The notes beneath the pieces are model-generated. The model was not told where the DNA came from. It did not search any database and was given only the letters and a program-made list of their open reading frames with translations. The position numbers were made by a program, and so were the translations under genes. From contig JAOAFE010000010.1 of NCBI GenBank assembly GCA_026416455.1, positions 1 through 64,000 on the forward strand: 64,000 nt of DNA. The letters run 5' to 3'. How positions within the stretch are numbered: position 1 is the stretch's first letter; each line of letters opens with the position of its first letter. Of this stretch, positions 44,891 through 54,838 are shown in pieces. Source of the stretch: Syntrophales bacterium (GTDB lineage: Bacteria > Desulfobacterota > Syntrophia > Syntrophales > UBA8958).

Positions 44891-45637
44891 ATGCTGATGG
44901 GGAAAAAGATCGTCGTGGTGATGCCGGCTTACAACGCGGCCCGCACACTGGTGAAGACATTCAGAGAGGTCGTTGCCCAGGAGGTTGTAGACCGTATCAT
45001 CATCGTGGATGATGCCAGTGGCGATGAGACTGTGCAAATAGCCCAATCTCTTCCGGGAGTGAAACTGGTCGTTCACGAACGTAATCTCGGTTACGGAGCC
45101 AATCAGAAGACGTGCTATCGCCTCGCCTTGGAAGAGGGAGCCGATATCATCATCATGGTCCATCCCGACTATCAATATACGCCTAAGCTCATCCCGGCCA
45201 TGGCCTCGCTAATTGCGAGCGGACTCTACCAATGTGTACTCGGTTCCCGCATTCTCGGAGGCTACGCCTTAAAGGGAGGGATGCCCCTGTGGAAATATAT
45301 CGCCAACCGTATCCTTACCTTCATGGAAAATGTGCTTATGGGGGCAAAACTATCAGAATACCACACGGGTTACCGGGCCTATGCGCGACAGATACTTACC
45401 ACCATACCTTGGGAAAATAACTCAGACGATTTTGTGTTTGATAACGAAATCCTCGCGCAAATTCTATGGCAGGGTCATATCATTGCCGAGGTTTCTTGTC
45501 CTACCCGTTACTTTCCCGAGGCCTCTTCCATCGATTTCTGGCGGAGCCTACGTTATGGCCTCGGCTGTCTTAGGGTCGCCATGCTGTTTAGACTGGCAAA
45601 GCTAGGTCTCGTTAAGACGCCTCTGTTCCCCCGGTGA
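44891..45637 (+). CDS. Glycosyltransferase family 2 (polyprenyl-phosphate sugar transferase-like)
   Basis: GT-A enzyme of the dolichyl-phosphate mannose synthase-like group. It begins with KIVVVMPAYNAARTL, has IIIVDDASGDET, the metal-binding MVHPDYQY (replacing the usual DxD) and GSRILGGYALKGGMPLWKY. The start is uncertain: the frame opens at 44855 inside a hairpin, while 44891 or 44897 puts the conserved strand near the N-terminus; I use 44891. It begins the plus-strand glycan run and ends 4 bp before the next gene. Confidence 0.87.
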   Translation: MLMGKKIVVVMPAYNAARTLVKTFREVVAQEVVDRIIIVDDASGDETVQIAQSLPGVKLVVHERNLGYGANQKTCYRLALEEGADIIIMVHPDYQYTPKLIPAMASLIASGLYQCVLGSRILGGYALKGGMPLWKYIANRILTFMENVLMGAKLSEYHTGYRAYARQILTTIPWENNSDDFVFDNEILAQILWQGHIIAEVSCPTRYFPEASSIDFWRSLRYGLGCLRVAMLFRLAKLGLVKTPLFPR

Positions 45638-45641
45638 ACGG

Positions 45642-46619
45642 ATGGAAAAGCATCTTATCACGGCTAATCAGCAACCCCACAGGAAGAACTATTTGACCCG
45701 CCTTGTGAGATTTTTCGTTAGCCTCTTGCCAGCTTTGGTGCCGAACAAATTCAGGGTTCGGCGTCCGATGGGTGTCTCGGTCTATATGCGGGTCAAAGAT
45801 GAAAGGGACTGGATTATCCCTTCTATCAATTCCATTCGGCCTATCGCCGACGAGATCTGCATAGCCGATAACGGTTCGTCCGACGGCACCTATGAGCTGC
45901 TCTCCGAACTCGCCGCTAAAGAAAAGGATTTCATCAGACTGTGGCGGTGCCCGGAGTTAAAACACGTCGAACTATCTAATTTCATCCTTCGAAAAACCCG
46001 CTACCACTACGTACTACGCTGGGACGGGGACATGGTGGCCCATACTTCCGGAGAATTCGATATTAGAAAATTGAGAAATCGCCTTCTCGAGCTTAATCCA
46101 AGAATTTTTTATGTTATCTACCTTCGCCACATAAACCTCTCCGGTGATCTTTCTCATCAAGATCGAAGAGAAATGGTTCACATTGAAGAATACATCCACA
46201 CGTATTCTAAAAATGCGTATTTTATTCATCCCGGTCGCTTCGAGGCGGTAAAGTTTCCCCTGTACTACCGTCCCCTCTTCTGGTATGAACCTTATGCCTT
46301 TCACGTCAACGTAAAGCCGCGGTTACGTATGCTCAAACGCTTCTTCTGGGAAGAGTGGATGGAGAAGAAAGAATATAACACATATCCTAACCTGGAAGAC
46401 TATATGAAATCGCGCATTCAAGAAATCTTTGGCACGGACGATGAGACAGAAGCGGCGAGAAGATGTCTCAAGGAAACGCTTATCTATCATATACCTTACG
46501 ATGAAAAGAAATTCGGCCCTTATCCAGCACTTCTCATACCCCATCTAAATTCTCCCATTTATAGTTTAGAGTACCGAGATGGCAGACCTGAAGACCGGCG
46601 AGAACCCTATGAAGGTTAA
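45642..46619 (+). CDS. Glycosyltransferase family 2-like protein
   Basis: Probable GT-A enzyme. Landmarks are VSVYMRVKDERDWIIPSI, ICIADNGSSDGTYE and the DxD-type LRWDGDMVAH. The C-terminal half (about 190-325) is rich in aromatic and charged residues and I do not recognise it. It overlaps the next gene by about 11 bp. Likely acts in the same surface-glycan pathway; donor unknown. Confidence 0.8.
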   Translation: MEKHLITANQQPHRKNYLTRLVRFFVSLLPALVPNKFRVRRPMGVSVYMRVKDERDWIIPSINSIRPIADEICIADNGSSDGTYELLSELAAKEKDFIRLWRCPELKHVELSNFILRKTRYHYVLRWDGDMVAHTSGEFDIRKLRNRLLELNPRIFYVIYLRHINLSGDLSHQDRREMVHIEEYIHTYSKNAYFIHPGRFEAVKFPLYYRPLFWYEPYAFHVNVKPRLRMLKRFFWEEWMEKKEYNTYPNLEDYMKSRIQEIFGTDDETEAARRCLKETLIYHIPYDEKKFGPYPALLIPHLNSPIYSLEYRDGRPEDRREPYEG

Positions 46620-47760
46620 CATTCTCTTCGTCATCGACGGGCTAGAATTCGGGGGCGGAGAAAGGGTCTTTTCCCAAATCATAAGGGGCTTACCCAGGGA
46701 GAGGTATGAAATTCACGTGGCCGCATCGCCTGTTGGGCCATTTCATGCATCTTTGCCAAGCTACGTTACGTTTCATGCTACGGACTTTTCACGACGAACC
46801 GATGTGAGAACTCTCTTCCATCTTGTTAAAATCGTTAAGAAACACCGTTTAGACATCGTTCATGGCCAAGGGGGACGGGCGGAATTCTTCGCCCGCCTGG
46901 CCGCCCGTCTTGGCGGCGCCAAATCATATATTTCCACGATCGCCATGCCAGTGGAAGGCTATGATGTTTCTCCCCCTCGGGGCATTTTGTATCAATTCTT
47001 CGATCGCGCCACAGAACATCTGGTTAGCCGTTTTCTCGTCTGCTCCTCTGCCCTTGAGCAGTTACTCATAGAAGAGCACGGAATTGAAAAGGAAAGGGTT
47101 TGCAAGATTTACAACGGCATCGAGTGGCGCGAGTATGATCCCCGTTCCCTTTCGGAGGAAAGGAAAGAAACCAGGAATCGCTTAGGGTTAAGGGAAGAAA
47201 ATCCTCTGGTGGGAACGGTAGGCAGGTTGGTTTGGCAGAAGGGCTTTTTCTTCTTTTTAAAGGCCATCCCCATCATCTATCATGCCTTACCGAAGACAAG
47301 ATTCGTGCTCGTCGGTGACGGTCCCCTGCGAAAGGATTTGGAAGAAGAAGCAAAAAGGCTCAAAATCATGGACCGTCTCTTTTTCGCTGGCCATACCACA
47401 GAGGTAAATAAGTTCATGGCCGCCATGGATGTGGTTGTCATTCCCTCCCTGAGAGAAGGGTTCCCCATGGTGACCTTGGAAGCCATGTCTTTAGAAAAAC
47501 CTATTGTTGCCACCGAGATCGACGGAATCAACGAACAAATACAATCGGGAAAGGATGGTATCCTAGTCCCGCCACAATCACCCGAATCCTTAGCCCGTGC
47601 CGTCGTTACCCTCCTTCAGGATCGGGACTATGCCGCATCCCTGGGGAGATCAGCTAGAAAGAAGGTCATATCAGAATTTTCGCTGGAAAAAATGATCGAA
47701 AAAACAATAGCTGTCTATGAGGACCAAATTGCTCGCCTATCAGGGGGAATAAACATATGA
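46609..47760 (+). CDS. Glycosyltransferase family 4
   Basis: GT-B retaining transferase. It has the N-terminal glycine-rich LEFGGGERVF, IVHGQGGRAEFFARLAA and the donor site GTVGRLVWQKGFFFFLKA, VVIPSLREGFPMVTLEAMSLEKPIVATEIDG. The ATG at 46609 is chosen because the conserved strand KVNILFVIDG begins there; the open frame extends to 46579. Overlaps the genes on both sides, so the run is one transcript. Confidence 0.9.
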   Translation: MKVNILFVIDGLEFGGGERVFSQIIRGLPRERYEIHVAASPVGPFHASLPSYVTFHATDFSRRTDVRTLFHLVKIVKKHRLDIVHGQGGRAEFFARLAARLGGAKSYISTIAMPVEGYDVSPPRGILYQFFDRATEHLVSRFLVCSSALEQLLIEEHGIEKERVCKIYNGIEWREYDPRSLSEERKETRNRLGLREENPLVGTVGRLVWQKGFFFFLKAIPIIYHALPKTRFVLVGDGPLRKDLEEEAKRLKIMDRLFFAGHTTEVNKFMAAMDVVVIPSLREGFPMVTLEAMSLEKPIVATEIDGINEQIQSGKDGILVPPQSPESLARAVVTLLQDRDYAASLGRSARKKVISEFSLEKMIEKTIAVYEDQIARLSGGINI

Positions 47761-48968
47761 GAATCCTCTTTCTGGCCGATGTTTCTATCGAACGGGTGAT
47801 AGGTGGGGCCGAACGCGTCCTCCATGAGCAGGCTACCCGCCTTGCCCAGAGGGGACATCAGGTTTACGTCCTTACGAGGCTCCTGCCGGAGCACGAGAGT
47901 AAATCGAAAGTCATCGGAAAGGTTCATGAATGGCGTTATTCTGTGGACTACAAAAATGCCATCACCCTCCTCTTTTCGACCCGCGTGAATGCTCCTTTTG
48001 TGCTTTCTCAACTACTACAAGAAGGCGTCTTCAACGTAGTAAACGGTCACCAGCCGTTTACGTCGTGGGCTTTTCTTTGTACTCCCTTCGCTCAAAAAAT
48101 GCCCTTCATCTACACATGTCATTCTCTCGCCTTCGAAGAATTCCTATCTCGCAATCCACAACCCGTTCAACTGGTAAAGATGCTTTTATACCGATTGAAG
48201 ATGATAGCTCTGCGACGCATGGAAAAAGACGTCTTAATGCGTTCACATCACATTATCACTTTAAGCGAATACACGCAGAAAAAACTTCAAGCCGCCCACA
48301 ATATCAGCGAACACAAGATCAACATCATACCCGGCGGGGTAGATACCGACAGATTTCGTCCCCTTTCTGATCGTTACGAAACGAGGAGAAACTTGGGATT
48401 GCCTCTGGATAGGCCGGTAATCATTACCGTTAGAAATCTCGTCTCCCGCATGGGCCTGGAAAACTTGATTGCCGCTACAGGAGAAATAAAGAAGGCATTT
48501 CCGGAATTCTCACTGATTATAGGAGGGACGGGACCGCTAAAAGACACCTTAGAAGAGATGGTCACCCGTCTCAATCTATCAAAGCATGTATCCTTCCTAG
48601 GCTTTATCCCGGAGGATAAGCTTCCCCTTTATTTAGGGGCCGCTGATTATTTTATCCTGCCCACCATAAACCTAGAGGGCTTCGGTCTTGTTACTGTCGA
48701 AGCCCTAGCCTGCGGTACTCCCGTTCTTGGGACATCCATCGGAGGCACAGTGGAGATTCTTACCCCGCTAGATGAGAGATTGCTGATTCCCAGCCCTGCG
48801 TCGGAATCAATCGCCGCTGCCATTATCGATCACATGAGACTGTGGACTCGAGACCAGACAGCCTATCTAAAGCTGCGGGAGAGATGCCGCCATTACGTAG
48901 AAGAGAGATACTCCTGGGAGGTCAATATAGAAAAAACCGAAGAGCTTTTCTTTCGGATGGCGAGGTAA
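47757..48968 (+). CDS. Glycosyltransferase family 4
   Basis: Second GT4 enzyme of the run. N-terminal RVIGGAERVLHEQATRLAQRGHQV, then IPGGVDTDRF, LIIGGTGPLKDTLEE and the donor-site ILPTINLEGFGLVTVEALACGTPVLGTSIGGT landmark (about residues 300-330). Its start overlaps the previous stop by 4 bp (ATGA). It is followed 2 bp later by the asparagine synthetase-like gene. Confidence 0.92.
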   Translation: MRILFLADVSIERVIGGAERVLHEQATRLAQRGHQVYVLTRLLPEHESKSKVIGKVHEWRYSVDYKNAITLLFSTRVNAPFVLSQLLQEGVFNVVNGHQPFTSWAFLCTPFAQKMPFIYTCHSLAFEEFLSRNPQPVQLVKMLLYRLKMIALRRMEKDVLMRSHHIITLSEYTQKKLQAAHNISEHKINIIPGGVDTDRFRPLSDRYETRRNLGLPLDRPVIITVRNLVSRMGLENLIAATGEIKKAFPEFSLIIGGTGPLKDTLEEMVTRLNLSKHVSFLGFIPEDKLPLYLGAADYFILPTINLEGFGLVTVEALACGTPVLGTSIGGTVEILTPLDERLLIPSPASESIAAAIIDHMRLWTRDQTAYLKLRERCRHYVEERYSWEVNIEKTEELFFRMAR

Positions 48969-48970
48969 AT

Positions 48971-50869
48971 ATGTGCGGCATCTGCGGTTTTGTGTCTCTG
49001 AATGGGGAAAAACTGGAGGAAAAACTCCTCATTCACATGAATGCGAGCCTCCATCATCGCGGCCCCGATGACGGAGATATTTATTTCTATCGAGGAGATG
49101 AGCTTACCGTTGGTTTAGGGCACCGCCGCCTCTCTATCATCGACCTCTCACCAGCCGGACGGCAGCCCATGAAAAACGAAAACGGCAAAATACGTCTCGT
49201 CGTAAACGGTGAGATCTACAATTTCAAAGAATTGAGGACAGAACTGGAGAAAAAAGGGCACCGGTTTAGTTCCCACTCCGACTCTGAAGTCATCATTCAT
49301 CAATACGAAGAAATGGGCACCTCCTGTGTGGCCACTTTGCGGGGTATGTTTTCCTTCGCCCTTTGGGACGAAAAAGAAGAACTTCTCCTGCTCGCCCGCG
49401 ATCCGGTGGGGATCAAACCTCTCATATATTTTTGGGACGGAACAAGGATGGTCTTTGCGTCGGAACTCAAAAGCATACTCCAAGATAGATCTATACCGCG
49501 CATTATAGATAAGGAGGCACTTGATCTTTTTCTCACCCTCAATTACATTCCCGCCCCCTTCACCATCATCACGGGCTGCCGCAAATTGAATCCCGGCCAT
49601 CTCCTCATCCTCCATCGGGGACAGATAAGAGAGATGCGATATTGGCATCCGGAGAGAAAGGTAAAAAGTACGGCTACAGACGAAGAAGGGATAAAAGAAG
49701 AACTCCGCCAACTACTCTCACAGGCGGTGCGAGAACAGATGGTGGCTGATGTGCCTTTAGGAGCTTTCTTGAGCGGTGGCATTGACTCAAGTATCGTCTG
49801 TGCCCTGATGGCAATCAATTCCGCTCGACCTATCAAAACATTTACCGTCGGTTATTCCGATATGCCCCTCTTCGACGAGACAGCTTACGCCCGTGCGGTA
49901 TCCAACCGTTTCCAGACTGACCACCACGAGATTATTTTAACCTCTCGCGATATGCTCGATGTGGTACCCGAGGTGTTATCGAGCCTCGACGAACCCTTTG
50001 GCGACTCCTCCGTCATACCTACTTACGTCGTATCGCGGGAGACAAGAAAAGAGGTAAAAGTGGCCCTCTCGGGCGATGGAGGAGATGAGCTCTTCGCTGG
50101 ATATCGGATGTACCGAGCCGAAGAATGGTATCGAACGTACGGGATTATACCACGTATTCTGCGTCGGCGTGTCATAGAACCGTTAGTCAACTTCCTGCCT
50201 TCCTCTCGAGAAAGTATACTGGGAGATTATTTAAGAAGGGTCAAGAAGTTTACCTACGGCTACGCCTTATATCGGTGGCAAAGATTTCTCCGTCTTAACG
50301 AGATATTTCCACCCTCTCTTCGAAAGGAAATCCTCCTTCATCCTTATCCGGTGCCCAGCGCGGAGTCTATCTTTCGTCCCTTATTGGAACCGGAGGCGGA
50401 AGATTACTTAAACCAGCTCCTTCTTGCCGACTTTCTCATCTCCCTTCCGGGAGACATGCTCTGGAAAGTGGACAAGATGAGTATGGCCAACTCCCTTGAA
50501 GTAAGGGTGCCCCTTCTCGATCACCGTTTTTGTGAGTATGCCTTTTCATTGCCCGGCCATTTAAAGCTCTGCCGGGGAAAAGCCAAGTATATCTTCATTG
50601 AAGCCTTTAAAAACCTATTACCTCAAGAGCTGCACGCCAAAAATAAATGGGGATTTGAAGTACCTATCAGCAAATGGCTAAAAACCTCCATGAAAAACCT
50701 GATTGAAGATTATCTGTCACCGGCACGCATCTCCCGACAAGACATATTTAAGGCGGAAGCCGTCGATTCTTTGGTCCACCAATTTCTCGTCGGCGGGGAA
50801 GAACGCGGATGGCAGATCTGGAGTCTTATCGTTTTTCAGGTCTGGTATGAGAAATTTATCGGCTCGTAA
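48971..50869 (+). CDS. asnB: Asparagine synthetase (glutamine-hydrolysing), glycan-cluster type
   Basis: Two-domain amidotransferase. The class II glutaminase domain begins with the nucleophile Cys2 (MCGICGFV), so the start must be 48971 and not the longer frame; GAGG lies five bases upstream. The synthetase domain has the PP-loop FLSGGIDSSIV and the ALSGDGGDELFAGY motif. It could make asparagine, but copies inside glycan loci are thought to amidate sugar carboxyl groups such as uronic acids. The 632 residues are full length. It overlaps the next gene by 23 bp. Confidence 0.92.
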   Translation: MCGICGFVSLNGEKLEEKLLIHMNASLHHRGPDDGDIYFYRGDELTVGLGHRRLSIIDLSPAGRQPMKNENGKIRLVVNGEIYNFKELRTELEKKGHRFSSHSDSEVIIHQYEEMGTSCVATLRGMFSFALWDEKEELLLLARDPVGIKPLIYFWDGTRMVFASELKSILQDRSIPRIIDKEALDLFLTLNYIPAPFTIITGCRKLNPGHLLILHRGQIREMRYWHPERKVKSTATDEEGIKEELRQLLSQAVREQMVADVPLGAFLSGGIDSSIVCALMAINSARPIKTFTVGYSDMPLFDETAYARAVSNRFQTDHHEIILTSRDMLDVVPEVLSSLDEPFGDSSVIPTYVVSRETRKEVKVALSGDGGDELFAGYRMYRAEEWYRTYGIIPRILRRRVIEPLVNFLPSSRESILGDYLRRVKKFTYGYALYRWQRFLRLNEIFPPSLRKEILLHPYPVPSAESIFRPLLEPEAEDYLNQLLLADFLISLPGDMLWKVDKMSMANSLEVRVPLLDHRFCEYAFSLPGHLKLCRGKAKYIFIEAFKNLLPQELHAKNKWGFEVPISKWLKTSMKNLIEDYLSPARISRQDIFKAEAVDSLVHQFLVGGEERGWQIWSLIVFQVWYEKFIGS

Positions 50870-52073
50870 AAAGATAAAGGTCGTCCACGTCATCACCCGT
50901 TTCGATAAAGGCGGTTCGGCAGAAAATACCTATCTCACCGTCTCCGGCCTCGACAGAGATACATACGACATTTCTCTTATGTTTGGTTCCTCCGTAGAGA
51001 GAAGTACTTCTCCGGCAGAGATCAAGTCGATCGAAGAAAATATCTCCCACCTCCGCGAAAAGGGAATCGAAATCGTCCATTTACCTTATCTGACCAGACC
51101 GATTTCTCCGATAAAAGACATTTTGGCCCTCACTCGCCTCTATCAATACTTCAAAAAAACAAAACCTGTTATCGTTCACACTCACACGTCGAAGGCAGGT
51201 ATTTTGGGTCGGTTTGCGGCCTATCTCGCCCGAACACCTATCATCTGTCACACACCTCACGGCCATGTCTTTTGGGGTTATTTTTCACCGTTGGAGACTA
51301 ATATATTCATTCTCCTGGAAAAGATTGCTGCCCGGATTACAGATCGCCTCATTATGCTTACCCCCCAGGAGAGGGACGATCACCTCCTCTATCACATTGC
51401 GGCTCCAGAAAAATTCGAGATTATCCACAGCGGAGTTGACCTCTTGCCCTTCTTAAAGGTGGGCAGATCGGAGCGAGAACGCATGAGAACGGCCATGTCC
51501 ATCAAAGAAGATGAATTCGTAGTCGGGACGGTAGGAAGACTGACGGGAATCAAGGGCCATCGCTACCTTCTTTCCGCCTTTTCCCTCTTTCTCCGCATGG
51601 GTGGAGAGGGTATCCTCATTATCGTTGGCGATGGTGAACTGAGGAGCGACTTAGAAGAAAAGGCGAGGGTATTGAAGATCTCGGATCGCGTTCATTTCCT
51701 GGGATGGCGCCGGGATGTAGCTGACATAATGGCTTCCTTCGATGTCTTTGTTCTTCCATCATTAAACGAGGGCATGGGGAAGGTTATAGTCGAAGCGATG
51801 GCAAGTGGCTTGCCAATAATTGCTTCGCAAATAGGAGGTATCAAAAACTTAGTTGCGCCGGGAGAAAACGGTTTTCTAACACCTCCGGGAGATGAAGAAA
51901 ATCTTGCCGCATCTTTAATGATACTGTATAAACAACCCCATAAAAGGGCAGAGATGGGCCTTCGAGGAAGAGAAAAGGCTGCCCTCTACTCCAAGGAGGC
52001 AATGGTAGAAAAAATTGACCACCTTTACCGAACGCTTTTATTGGACTCGAAACTTAAAATTATCGTCCCATGA
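50847..52073 (+). CDS. Glycosyltransferase family 4
   Basis: Third GT4 enzyme of the run. Landmarks: VVHVITRFDKGGSAENTYL, VHTHTSKAGILGRFAA (as in WbpH/PglA-like enzymes), TPHGHVFWGYF, GTVGRLTGIKGHRYLL and VLPSLNEGMGKVIVEAMASGLPI. The start is set at 50847, inside the asnB end, because the open frame to 50703 runs through asnB coding sequence. It ends with a 4-bp overlap with the PHP gene. Confidence 0.9.
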   Translation: MRNLSARKKIKVVHVITRFDKGGSAENTYLTVSGLDRDTYDISLMFGSSVERSTSPAEIKSIEENISHLREKGIEIVHLPYLTRPISPIKDILALTRLYQYFKKTKPVIVHTHTSKAGILGRFAAYLARTPIICHTPHGHVFWGYFSPLETNIFILLEKIAARITDRLIMLTPQERDDHLLYHIAAPEKFEIIHSGVDLLPFLKVGRSERERMRTAMSIKEDEFVVGTVGRLTGIKGHRYLLSAFSLFLRMGGEGILIIVGDGELRSDLEEKARVLKISDRVHFLGWRRDVADIMASFDVFVLPSLNEGMGKVIVEAMASGLPIIASQIGGIKNLVAPGENGFLTPPGDEENLAASLMILYKQPHKRAEMGLRGREKAALYSKEAMVEKIDHLYRTLLLDSKLKIIVP

Positions 52074-53503
52074 TGCACTTACTTTTTAACCTCCTCTTTA
52101 TCATTTTTAGTTTTGCCGTAGCTTTTCCCATCTATGGCCAATACGTGGAGGTGAGGGGGTTAATTGATCTTCGGTCGACTTTCAGCGACGGAGATCATTC
52201 AATTGATGAACTGGCACGCCTGGCCCGGTCGAGAGGGTTTGATGCCATATTTATTAATGACCATGACCGCCTGGTGATGGAATACGGTTTTCCGCCCTTT
52301 CGGCATATTTTGAAAAAATCCTACGAACTCAATTCCATAAACAAGAACGGAGCCGAGAATTTTTTGAAGGCCATCGAGAGGGCTCAGGGGAGAAACCCAG
52401 AGGTTATTATCATCCCCGGTGCCGAAACGGCACCCTTCTATTACTGGTCAGGGACCCCTTGGGGTAAAGGTCTTACCGCCCACAATCATGAAAGGCGTCT
52501 CCTCGTCATAGGGCTAACCAAGCCGGAAGACTATGCTTCCCTTCCCATCCTTCACAATAAACTCCCCATCTCTCAGGTAAATCTCAGATCTCCTTCCCTC
52601 TTTTACCTGCTCGCCATGATAATGTCACTCACCCTCCTTTTTTGGCCCGGTCGCACGAGAATCATGGGGTTTATTTTATTTGCCCTCTCCTTCCTCTTCT
52701 TTTGGAATAGCGATCCCCTTAGAGCTTCACCTTTTGACCCCTATTCCGGAGACCAAGGAGAGGCTCCCTATAATCTGGTAATCAGGTATGTTAACGACCG
52801 TGGAGGGCTTATTTTTTGGAATTATCCTGAAACGAGGTCTGGTGTTCGTCGCCTAGGACCTATTTCGTTGGAAACCAAACCCTATCCGGAAATGTTGCTA
52901 AAGACGAAAGGGTACACGGGGTTTGCGGCACTCTATGGAGAAAATATCACAGTTACCGAACCAGGTAGTATCTGGGACATGACCCTGTTGGAATACTGTA
53001 GCGGTCAGCGTACTTGGCCACCTTGGGCCATCGCTACGGCCGACTATCATGGCGAAGGCAAAGATGGAGCCCGATTGGGAGACTATCCAACCGTTTTCTG
53101 GGTAAAGGAAAAGAGTCGAGAAGATATTCTAAAGGCCATGCAGACGGGAAAGATGTATGCCTGCGCTACTAGTTATCCCACTCGAATTCATTTGGACGAA
53201 TTTTCCGTTTCCCCACCGGAGGGTGAAAAAAAGGCCATCTCGGGTGATGAGATTCTGATGAAAGGACACCCCCGCATAAAAATTGTTCTTTCCGTCTCGG
53301 GTACAGAAAAGGCTGGCCCGGTGCGAGTACGTCTAATCAGGTCAGGTCAGCTCATAGCCACGAGTGAAGGAAATCTACCTCTCACCATAGAGTACGAAGA
53401 TCCCTATTATCGGCCGGGAGAAAAAATCTTCTATCGATTTGACATGAAGGGAAACGTAGGCCAGGTCATCTCGAACCCCATTTTTGTTACCTTTGCGAGG
53501 TAA
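52070..53503 (+). CDS. PHP-like protein with two inserted membrane helices
   Basis: Membrane protein that appears to be a split PHP (polymerase/histidinol phosphatase) metallophosphoesterase. After a signal or anchor helix (residues 3-22) comes DLRSTFSDGDHSIDELARLA, where the family's first metal pair HxH (33-35) is D-L-R. Later ligands survive: NDHD (63-66), GAE (117-119), His138/His140 and ADYH (324-327). Two membrane helices (about 175-192 and 197-213) interrupt the barrel. A beta-rich C-terminal domain (about 380-477) follows. Its place in the glycan run suggests a role in polymer export or lipid-linked sugar handling. Activity is uncertain. Confidence 0.75.
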   Translation: MMHLLFNLLFIIFSFAVAFPIYGQYVEVRGLIDLRSTFSDGDHSIDELARLARSRGFDAIFINDHDRLVMEYGFPPFRHILKKSYELNSINKNGAENFLKAIERAQGRNPEVIIIPGAETAPFYYWSGTPWGKGLTAHNHERRLLVIGLTKPEDYASLPILHNKLPISQVNLRSPSLFYLLAMIMSLTLLFWPGRTRIMGFILFALSFLFFWNSDPLRASPFDPYSGDQGEAPYNLVIRYVNDRGGLIFWNYPETRSGVRRLGPISLETKPYPEMLLKTKGYTGFAALYGENITVTEPGSIWDMTLLEYCSGQRTWPPWAIATADYHGEGKDGARLGDYPTVFWVKEKSREDILKAMQTGKMYACATSYPTRIHLDEFSVSPPEGEKKAISGDEILMKGHPRIKIVLSVSGTEKAGPVRVRLIRSGQLIATSEGNLPLTIEYEDPYYRPGEKIFYRFDMKGNVGQVISNPIFVTFAR

Positions 53504-53506
53504 CCA

Positions 53507-54196
53507 TTGATCTGCGGCATCCATCAACCTCAGTATCTTCCGTGGCTGGGCTATTTCGATAAAATAGACCGGTCCGACGTTTTCGTACTCTTGGATACAG
53601 TTCAATACAAAAAAAACGAATGGCAAAACAGAAACCGCATCAAGACCGCCACCGGTCCTCAATGGCTTACCGTACCGGTGCTCTATCGCTTCGGGCAAAA
53701 AATCATGGAGGTGGAAATCAACAATAAAGAAAGATGGCAGCACAAACACTGGCAAGCCCTCGTGACCAACTATGCCCGGGCACCTTACTGGGATTTCCTC
53801 ACCCCTTTTCTTGAGAACATGCTTAAACAAAGGTGGGACAAAATAGGGGCTTTAAATATCGAGATAGTCAAAGGCCTATGTGAGATTCTGGGCATAAAAA
53901 CACCCCTTTACGTAGCTTCTGAGTTGGGTTCTTTTCCTGACACACCAGACGAAAGGCTAATCGCCATTACCCGTCAGGTCGGAGCTGACACTTACTTGGC
54001 GGGAAGCGGCGGACATAATTATATGGACCTCCAGGCATACGAATCGGCGGGAGTAAAAGTTATCTTCCAAGAATTTCGCCATCCTGTCTACCGCCAATTA
54101 TTCTCCCGCGAATTCATCTCTCATCTCTCGGTCATCGACCTCATCTACAACCACGGACCCGAGAGCCTGAATATTATAAGGTCGACCAGAAATTAG
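53507..54196 (+). CDS. WbqC-family protein
   Basis: Family found in O-antigen and sugar-amine pathways, where members are linked to acylation or related modification of amino sugars. The conserved start GIHQPQYLPWLGYFDKI, the QYKKNEWQNRNRIKT segment and the YLAGSGGHNYMD region are clear. It starts with TTG, 3 bp after the PHP gene. The biochemical reaction of the family is poorly known. Confidence 0.88.
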   Translation: MICGIHQPQYLPWLGYFDKIDRSDVFVLLDTVQYKKNEWQNRNRIKTATGPQWLTVPVLYRFGQKIMEVEINNKERWQHKHWQALVTNYARAPYWDFLTPFLENMLKQRWDKIGALNIEIVKGLCEILGIKTPLYVASELGSFPDTPDERLIAITRQVGADTYLAGSGGHNYMDLQAYESAGVKVIFQEFRHPVYRQLFSREFISHLSVIDLIYNHGPESLNIIRSTRN

Positions 54197-54208
54197 GGGA
54201 GGCTAATT

Positions 54209-54838
54209 ATGAGAATAGTGGCCGTTGGTGCCCATCCTGATGATATAGAATTTGGATGCGGAGGAACTCTAGCTTACTTCGCCGAGAGGGGGCATGAAGT
54301 GTTCCTGCTCGTCATGACTCAGGGGGGACGGGGGGGGGATAAAGAAACAAGAAAGAAAGAGCAGGAAGAGGCATCACGTATTCTTCCGGCCCACGAAGTC
54401 ATATGGGGCCGTTATCATGACACAGAACTCTCTCCCCACATGAATGACCTCATTCAGGATATCGAAGGGGTCATAAAGAAAATTGCCCCGGAGCTCACAT
54501 TTGTCAACTTTTTCGATGATACCCACCAAGACCACAGAACCTTGGCAGAGGCCACGGTCAGCGCCACCCGGTATATAAAAAATGTCCTTTTTTACGAAGG
54601 CCCAACGACCCAAAACTTTTCCCCCACCATCTTCGTTGATATCACCCCGACCATAGAAATTAAAATGCGGCTCCTTCAGGCCCATAAATCTCAGGTAACA
54701 AAAACAAACATCGAAGGCCTTTCCATTCTTGACATCGCCCGGTCAACGGCCGTCTTTCGAGGCATCCAGGCGCGGGTAACATGGGCAGAAGGTTTTGTTC
54801 CACTTAGATACCTTCTTACGGCGGGGGATGTGTTATGA
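54209..54838 (+). CDS. PIG-L/LmbE-family deacetylase
   Basis: Zinc-dependent N-deacetylase, probably acting on an N-acetylated sugar. The zinc motif AHPDD (residues 8-12) and the third ligand in HQDHR are present, with the catalytic Asp in the first motif. The 209 residues are normal. GGGGAGG precedes the start. Together with WbqC and DegT neighbours it suggests a modified amino sugar. It overlaps the next gene by 4 bp. Confidence 0.92.
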   Translation: MRIVAVGAHPDDIEFGCGGTLAYFAERGHEVFLLVMTQGGRGGDKETRKKEQEEASRILPAHEVIWGRYHDTELSPHMNDLIQDIEGVIKKIAPELTFVNFFDDTHQDHRTLAEATVSATRYIKNVLFYEGPTTQNFSPTIFVDITPTIEIKMRLLQAHKSQVTKTNIEGLSILDIARSTAVFRGIQARVTWAEGFVPLRYLLTAGDVL

